From Massospora cicadina (taxonomy: Eukaryota; Entomophthoromycota; Entomophthoromycetes; Entomophthorales; Entomophthoraceae): 64,000 bases of DNA. The notes under the pieces are model-generated. The model made no database searches, was not told the DNA's origin, and saw only the letters and a program-made list of their open reading frames with translations. Location of the stretch: contig JAKSZP010015918.1 in NCBI GenBank assembly GCA_022478985.1, positions 1 to 64,000 on the forward strand, in the 5' to 3' direction. The translations under genes and the position numbers were made by a program. Shown here in pieces: positions 57,624 through 64,000 of the stretch (the stretch's first letter is position 1; each line of letters opens with the position of its first letter).

Positions 57624-58775
57624 TGTAAGAAATTAATGGTCTGGTTATTATTCAACAATAACCCCTATAAACTTATTACTTGCACAGGTTCAGTTCTTGT
57701 GCAATTTGTCCGCATTGTATAGTATTTGATATTAACAGTTGATAATAATATAATGACTATTATCCGTAGTTGAATGGAATTCTTAGATCTCGGCACAATG
57801 CTTGGCCAGTATTTCCACTCAAAATACTTGAAATGTCTCAAAATAAGGATTTATTCCCTCATACTGTCCAACCCAATCTTCTCTGAGATTCCCTGGCGAC
57901 AGTCTTTCTGGTTTGACACACAGTCAGCAGCAATCTGCTATTGTTTCCTCTTCTTCTCAAGATCCCCGCTCAGATCTTTACTCTCTTCCTTAAAGAGTCT
58001 CCCAATAATTGCACACAGCAATAATATCCTTGAGAATAATAGAACAATTGAAAGCTGATTAAGTTTGCTACTTAACTTATATACCAGATGAAAAATATAT
58101 AACTATAGAACTTTTGAACTAAATAACTTGTTCTTATTATAAGTAAATTATAGGGAATTATTGTGGGGACTCAGTCATCAAACCCTTGGTTGACACCTCT
58201 TCAAAGAAATGGCAGCTGTTGCCTTTGATTCACCCATCCTTGTCTCAGCAGCAATGGTCTTCCCCATCCTGGCTAGGATTCAAGCATTGGATATCCTCAA
58301 GACCTATAATGTAAAGAGTCAGAAACTCGTGTCCCTAACATTTTCCTCTCAATCCAAGCAAACCAACCATATTTGGCTAGCGACATGCTTAGGTAATGAG
58401 ACTTGTTACCCATTAAGGCAGGTCACAAACCAACTGATCGATTCACTAGTTGCAGGCGGCATCACTTGGCTCACAACTTACTACTTACATTCTCAATCAG
58501 TCAGTGATGAAAACTGACCAATCCCAAGTGGTACACCTGATAATTAATTACTATCAGATGCCCTTATTTTCTTGGCAACTCCACATGACAAGATCTTAAG
58601 CATTCATTCAGATCAATACCTGACAGATACAACCAGGCGAAAATCCTAAAATCGCCTGAACATAGTCACTCTGAAATCAGTATCAACTGATTTCAATTCA
58701 CCTTTCATTAGGGAATTATCCCCTAGAAATTTCTGGTAATCTAGCAGGCTGGAAATATGGGCAAAAATTCCAATA
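57624..58775 (-). repeat. 5' LTR of element C
   Basis: Minus strand starts TATTGGAATTTTTG (TGTTGG in the 3' copy) and ends TTTCTTACA. 1152 bp, the same length as the 3' LTR. Confidence 0.9.
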
Positions 58776-58780
58776 AGTGG
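58776..58780. repeat. Right target-site duplication of element C
   Basis: AGTGG; partner GGTGG at 49261-49265. Confidence 0.7.
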
Positions 58781-60239
58781 TAACAACCACTCCTCTCTTA
58801 GATGGCCCCAGAACCTCAAAAAGCAAAAAAGGGCGCCTATTGCACTGAGCACTGAAGCTGCAGTCATTCAACTTTGAGATCCAACACCGGCCTGGAGTGA
58901 AACAAAAAATGATGATAAACTATCCAGATTACCAACTGTTTCATTGACCACAATTATGGCAAAGGCCTGTATGACAAAATGCTGAACAAGGATTGTATTG
59001 ATGAACCTGAAGAAGTACAGCGCTCCCTAGACCTTTTTATGAGTAACATCGCCATCAGGTACAAAAACAATTAAATTAATTGGAGATCATGAGTATGTTA
59101 AACCATAACCCACCAAACGTACAGACCTGATCATTGGGCTCATAAAGCCATGTGCCACGCCGGATTTAAGAAAACATATGATCTATTTTAGAAAAACTTT
59201 TAATGGGAAATGATTCATTTCAAGATCCACTAAGTTCTTAGCTTCTGTAGAGAGTGTCAAGTTAAAAGCGCCATACCAGAAAACTACCTCATACCAGCTG
59301 GTCAAACCAAACTTCACATTCCATACAATCTCAATCAACATCGTGGGACCATTAACTGCCAGCGGGGGGCAGTTCAAGTACATTGTGGTCACCATTGACC
59401 ACCTTACAAGATGGGTTGAAGTCGAGCCAACTAGGGGCCTGGGGCTGCAACAACTGCCAAGTTTATTTTGGAGAATAACATTTACAAAAATGGGTGTCCC
59501 CAGTTCCTCATGAAAATAATGGAACCAACTTCACTTTCAAAGTAGTTGCCAAAAAAGGTGACTTTATGAAGGTCCAGGGAGCCCTGTTGGCGTTCTATCA
59601 CCCCAATTCCAAAGTAATGGCGGAACAGGTCAACAGTACCATAGTTAGTATCCTACAGAAATTGGCGTCAGGAAAACTGACAATTTGGAATATCCTCTTG
59701 CCATCTGCCATCTTTGAATACAGCATTGCGCTCCACTTGTCCACAGAAAGATCCCTTTGCAGCCCCAATATGATTACAGCCCGCGTTAATACCAATCCTA
59801 CATTCCTGTGTCCATGGAGAGAAAATTGCTCCCATTTGATATTCTGACAGCCTTGTTCAAACACTGATAAGCCTCCAAACTGAGGCTTATTCAAACGCGC
59901 AGCACAGAAAATTAAATTCAGAGAGCATGATAAAAAGAATGAAAATCCTCTACCCTGATTCTGTGTAGGGGAGAGAGTGCTTTACTATGACAACCATGGG
60001 TTTGGCTGGACAAATAAGCTCAAACATATCTGGAAAGGACCATTAGAGGTCATTAAAAACTTTTACTGACACATACACCATCAAGGACCTTCAAAAGGGC
60101 ATGATGTCAATTTAGTACATACTAAATTTTTTGTAGCTTTTACATCAGGGCATCAAGTCGCCAGCCCCTTCTAATCATTAACTTCGCCTCTAATAGCAAA
60201 TAATTAGTCAATCCACTATGTTTGGTCAAGTTGAGGAGA
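58781..60239 (+). pseudogene. Element D pol, second part: RNase H end and integrase
   Basis: Starts with the RNase H continuation SLRWPQNLKK and RAPIALSTEAA (family LRWL...RA-RW-L). Integrase: YIVVTIDHLTRWVEVEPTRG (about 59379-59438), NNGTNFTFK (DNG-NFTS, 59515-59541), LAFYHPNSKVMAEQVNSTIV (about 59590-59650), SILQKLASGKLTIWNILLPS, IALHLSTERS. 59494-59847 is open for 117 codons. The C-terminal domain is in decayed frames to about 60175. A purine-rich TTGAGGAGA precedes the 3' LTR. Confidence 0.8.
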
Positions 60240-61190
60240 TGTCACAATTCAAGGTTTTTGATCAGCCATAGGACATTGACTTTGGCAATAATCCCCTTAC
60301 GCCCTATAGATCTCCCCTCAATGCCCTCGCCCATTATTGATGCCCACAGTGGATTGATCCCTATTGATCTACTTTTGTGTATTTCATAACAACTTCTGAT
60401 CACAAAATTAAGCATTTACAAATTACCTGAAATAAAAAAATAAACTTCTGACTGATTTATTCCTATTAACCATCAACTGATTGCCTCATCTCACATACCC
60501 ATTACATCTTAAGAACTACCATATCGTACAGTCAAATCCGCCATAATTATTCCAGCTGATTTTGAAGGATTACTAGAATTATCCAGTTGAATCCGCCACA
60601 TATGATGCCACCAACCAACGCCCATTCCACTCGAGATATGTACCAAACCTTGGGACAAATCCTCGCGATAATGTCAGCAATCCATCACTGGACCAAAAAT
60701 GGGAAACGTAGGAAGATTTGGCTTCTCAGAGAAGGGCAGCACATTGACTACCTTCAAGAGGTATTGGTGTATACGATGGTGAGGCTACAGATAGGAGCAG
60801 AGACAAATGTGATGACGCACAATCTGGATATCAAATTTATCAGTAAACCATCAGCTTTTACCACAAGGAACTTTACCTCTGGCAATACCCAACAAGACTA
60901 CAGTGAGATTAAAGCCATCTACCCACGGTCAGGCCCACTTTGGTGGTGCTTATATTCGCGCATCCCCATTGCAGCGGGGGGCAGTACCCCAGGTTTCATC
61001 ACTCAAAGTTTCCTGCACTGGGTGCCCTAAAAGCACACAAAAACTCAAAGATTTATGGCATCTACTTTCAATAAAGGCTTATTTTTAGCAACCTTTACGT
61101 TTAAATTAGTATACTATCATTATACATTAATAACTGTTTGTGCAACGTTACTTGTGCAGAACTTATCAATCTGTAACACAGATTGCAACA
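60240..61190 (+). repeat. 3' LTR of element D
   Basis: Starts TGTCACAATTCAAGG after a purine tract and ends GATTGCAACA; about 951 bp. The right part aligns with 44031-44509. Confidence 0.75.
60602..61030 (+). other. 142-codon open frame inside the D LTR
   Basis: ATG at 60602 (MMPPTNAHSTRDMYQTLGQI...) to TAA at 61028-61030, uninterrupted. The 5' LTR copy keeps related text (PTNDHSTQGMYPISGQILTT, IHHWTKNGN) and then breaks. I do not recognise the protein. It may be an LTR-encoded reading frame or chance openness in a GC-richer block. Confidence 0.4.
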
Positions 61191-64000
61191 ACTGCCGTAG
61201 TGGCCAGGTATTCTCATTATATAATTCCCTCAGATTTTTTATGCTGTTCCGCTATTAAATTGTTTGCACCAATGGGAATGATGGATGAAGGAGCATATCA
61301 GAAGGGAACTACTACTGTAAAAAGATCTGTTTTTAGGTTATCTGTTATAGACCTACCACAAAAAGGAAAATATTCCTTGTGATTCCCACAGCCACTGGAA
61401 GTAGTACATACTACAGTGTGCTAATCTTTGAAGTTTATAATAAAAGCCTTTTGTAACAAATAAAGTTTTTTCTTTGAGCTTTTCTTGGGATCATTGTCTT
61501 CATAATATGCCTTCTTTTTTGTGTAAGTTAACCTGTGCGCTTGAGATATGATGCCTTGCGCCAATCTCAGCACCCATGGTTACCAGGAAGGCACCATAGA
61601 AAAATGTGAATTTATTAATAAAGTCCAGAGCCAATTTGCTATTCTAAATATTGTGATCTATTGTTGCCTCATTTACCAGCTCCACCAGAATGTACTAATT
61701 CTCAACTATTCTTGGGTTCATTATCTCAATTTGAATTAATGCGACTTCATTGTGTTACAGCTATATCAAGTATTAGCCTCTTATAAAGGTGCCTCAGGAA
61801 TTGAAGAGTCAGAGGGGCTTGAAGAACATCGCCACCAAAGATCCATCTGGCTTCTAATTTATTGCTCCTGACAATATGAGCAAGTATTGGAAGTAAAAAG
61901 TTCTAAACTGCAATGATATCTTTATGGGATCAGATAAGTAATGTACCCATGGTGTAAGATATGCCTAGATAGAGCCATACTGGATCTCAGAGTCACGCTC
62001 AATGTCTTATCATATTAATTGGACAATTTTATTGCGTTAACTAGGGTGACTTATGATAGCATCTCTCAACTCAAAAACACCTGTAACAGCTATGAAACTC
62101 ATCTGAGTGGTTGCAAGAACCGACTCCTGCATTGACATGCTAGCTTCAAGCACTGAAAGCGCAGATAAACCTCAAGACTTCTGTTACTTCCCTAAATTAG
62201 CAATGGGAAAAAGTTCAAGATGAATTAGAAAATTGCACTTACAATTGGATCAGAAGGCTCCTTGGAACTATGCAGAGACTGATATTACCGAGTTTGCTAT
62301 TATCCCTGTCAACACTCTCTCTACCCCTAATATAGTTAACTTAAAACTAGTTTCAAAGAGAGCTTCAAACCCAGCCCAATAAAGTATAGCTTCTTCATAA
62401 ATGATTATGAGAGCTCTATAGAGAAAAGGTCCACCACCAGAAGATGAAGCATATCCAACCTTGAATAAATAGCATAGCTTATAAATTTATGCTATCTTAT
62501 CTAGAGGATTGCCAAACATAAATCAAGTAGGTACAACAACAATATAAGAGTTTATCATTAATCAGACATTTGACAAACAAAAAGCAGGCATTTTTGGTTA
62601 TCCATTTAGATAAAGATTAGTCCTATAAACTTTCCAGCTCTATTTATGCTTAGGCTCAGTAATTAATTTTCACTAATTGATCACCTTATATGACGCTGTA
62701 ATTGCAGTGATATATGCCCTGGGATCTTATCCCAAAGTATAATTATATATGAGTGCTCGCAAGAGTAAATTTAACTTATTTGAGAGATCAAAAAAACCTC
62801 AATGAGTAATAGCTTCACCCTGATTTCTAAGGCCTCTACCTCATTATCCAACAGCTGACATCATGTTCACATAGAAGAGAATCTGAGGAATCCAAATGCT
62901 TGATGAACTTATTGCAATTGGATTCCGTTATAATACCAAGATCTAATGTAGGAAAATCTGCAGAGGAAGCCAAAAAATAGAAGTCAGAATGAAAGACAAG
63001 GGGCTTGATGACATCTCTATAACGTCACAAAATAACTTGACTACTAATACAAAGTCTGACATTAACGTATCTGAAGGAGACTAATTGGTACTTCTTGATA
63101 ATATCAACTTAATACTACTTATTCTTCTTATGATGAAAGGTATGTTTCTAGCCTTGCCCCCTCAGTTTGGGTGCTTGGTAGCTCAAGTCACTATTTGGGT
63201 TTATAAATTTCTGTTTTCACTTATAAGCATTTTTACTTAATAACGTTTTTAAAGATACTAGAGATTGTAATCAAAAATTTATTTGTAAATTATCCTCTGT
63301 ATTTGAGCCTCTAGGATTTGGATGGATTGTCGCTTGATTGAACTTTACCCTTAAATGGCCAAGAATAATAAATGGAGATAAATAATTGTTACTTGATGAA
63401 ACATCATCTTGGTATCCAGGGTTGTAACAAAAAGCCATAGAACAATAGGAAGATGACATTACAGAAGCTTCTAAAAAGGTATGGCATTGGCTCGACCCTC
63501 TTACTGGATGAAGATTGAAGATCCTGAATGAGGAGGACCTGAGCATTTCATCCGCCACAGGGTACTGACCCTCCTATAATTTTTGAGAACTTTCAACTAA
63601 TATTAAGATTATATGTTTTTTCCTATCAATTTTATACTTATTTTACGTCTCTTTGCATAGTCTTGATGATAATTGTCATGACCCAGTATAGTTGCCATCA
63701 ATAAGACCCTGCAAAAGCAAAAGTGCATCGCCATCACCTCCTTACAGCCATTACACTCTTCAGTGCATTCACAAAGAACCTCCATACTCCCATTCCTTAC
63801 TGCTTCAGGCGCCCAAGAATTTAGGATCCAGCTTCATACCAGAAAAGAAAGCCAAAACGTTATTATTGATAGTGGCTCTTTTGTATATTTTATCTTATAA
63901 AAATTAATGAGAAGCATCAAGATTGTCCTTTACTTTCCCAATTATGTATAATTATGGCATAGCTGGACTATCATGTACTCAATATTTTGGGTCTTACTCG
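61191..64000. other. Unassigned sequence right of element D
   Basis: AT-rich, 2.8 kb. Two AATAAA signals near 61440-61470. A protease-like string AILDLRVTLNVLSY at about 61975-62017 could be a remnant of another LTR element but stands alone. Short frames at 61548-61739 (plus), 63271-63558 (minus) and 63692-63907 (plus) have no motif I recognise. No gene is supported. Confidence 0.4.

Larger units (their letters stand above)
49266..58775 (-). mobile_element. Full-length Gypsy element C (same family as B), nested in D
   Basis: 9510 bp with two 1152-bp LTRs, PBS, gag, pol and the antisense region, all inverted relative to B. The insertion splits the RNase H of element D. Confidence 0.9.

Noticed and set aside
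58209..58517. 102-codon plus-strand frame antisense to element C, inside its 5' LTR
   Set aside because: It is LTR sequence; the 3' LTR copy does not keep the frame cleanly and no motif is visible.
61970..62020. AILDLRVTLNVLSY as an aspartic protease of another LTR element
   Set aside because: Single weak motif with Arg in the active-site glycine position and no neighbouring gag or RT text.
1..64000. Alternative genetic code to explain in-frame stops
   Set aside because: TAA, TAG and TGA all interrupt the frames, together with many frameshifts and lost catalytic residues, which is decay.
1..64000. CRISPR arrays, bacterial operons, rRNA genes
   Set aside because: No regularly spaced short repeats, ribosome-binding-site-led gene strings or rRNA-like sequence were seen.

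Overview
This is a eukaryotic nuclear window made almost entirely of decayed, nested transposable elements. I see no bacterial signal, no rRNA or tRNA gene and no convincing host gene. The combination is Ty3/Gypsy LTR retrotransposons (one with a chromodomain), an L1-like LINE, a SINE sharing the LINE tail, and an animal-type DD34D mariner. It suggests a large, repeat-rich genome, perhaps a TE-bloated fungus, but the species cannot be fixed from the sequence. Nearly every coding region is broken by stops and frameshifts, so most are called pseudogenes.

Layout. (1) 1-13094: Gypsy element A on the minus strand (pol runs off the left edge; gag, PBS and 5' LTR end at 13094). Its reverse transcriptase is split by a 9.15-kb insertion (782-9935) of two head-to-tail LINE copies inside one 11-bp target duplication. 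(2) 13095-15400: chromovirus G, plus strand, into which A inserted. (3) 16363-23840: full-length Gypsy H, plus strand, 1.2-kb LTRs. (4) 23846-29459: mostly unassigned, with a mariner pseudogene at 26792-27786. (5) 29460-34204: 3' part of Gypsy E, minus strand (A-like LTR), interrupted by a 1.9-kb LINE derivative that has ORF1 and the LINE tail but no ORF2. (6) 34205-44030: Gypsy B, plus strand, 1.15-kb LTRs, carrying a 240-bp SINE. (7) 44031-61190: Gypsy D, plus strand, with a 9.5-kb Gypsy C (same family as B, minus strand, 49266-58775) inserted in its RNase H region. (8) 61191-64000: unassigned AT-rich sequence.

The most interesting signal is in the B/C family. Between the end of pol and the 3' LTR both copies carry, on the strand opposite to gag-pol, a conserved reading region of about 390 codons. 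It has the same start, the same C-terminal basic tail and the same stop in both copies. A second antisense segment begins at an ATG inside the 3' LTR. A chain of short stem-loops follows the pol stop. I cannot assign a function to the antisense protein. The LINE family adds a 5'-end hairpin whose stem differs by paired changes between two copies while the loop is kept.

Four different LTR lineages (A, B, C, H) share an essentially identical 18-nt primer-binding site, so they probably use the same primer tRNA; D shares only its first nine bases.
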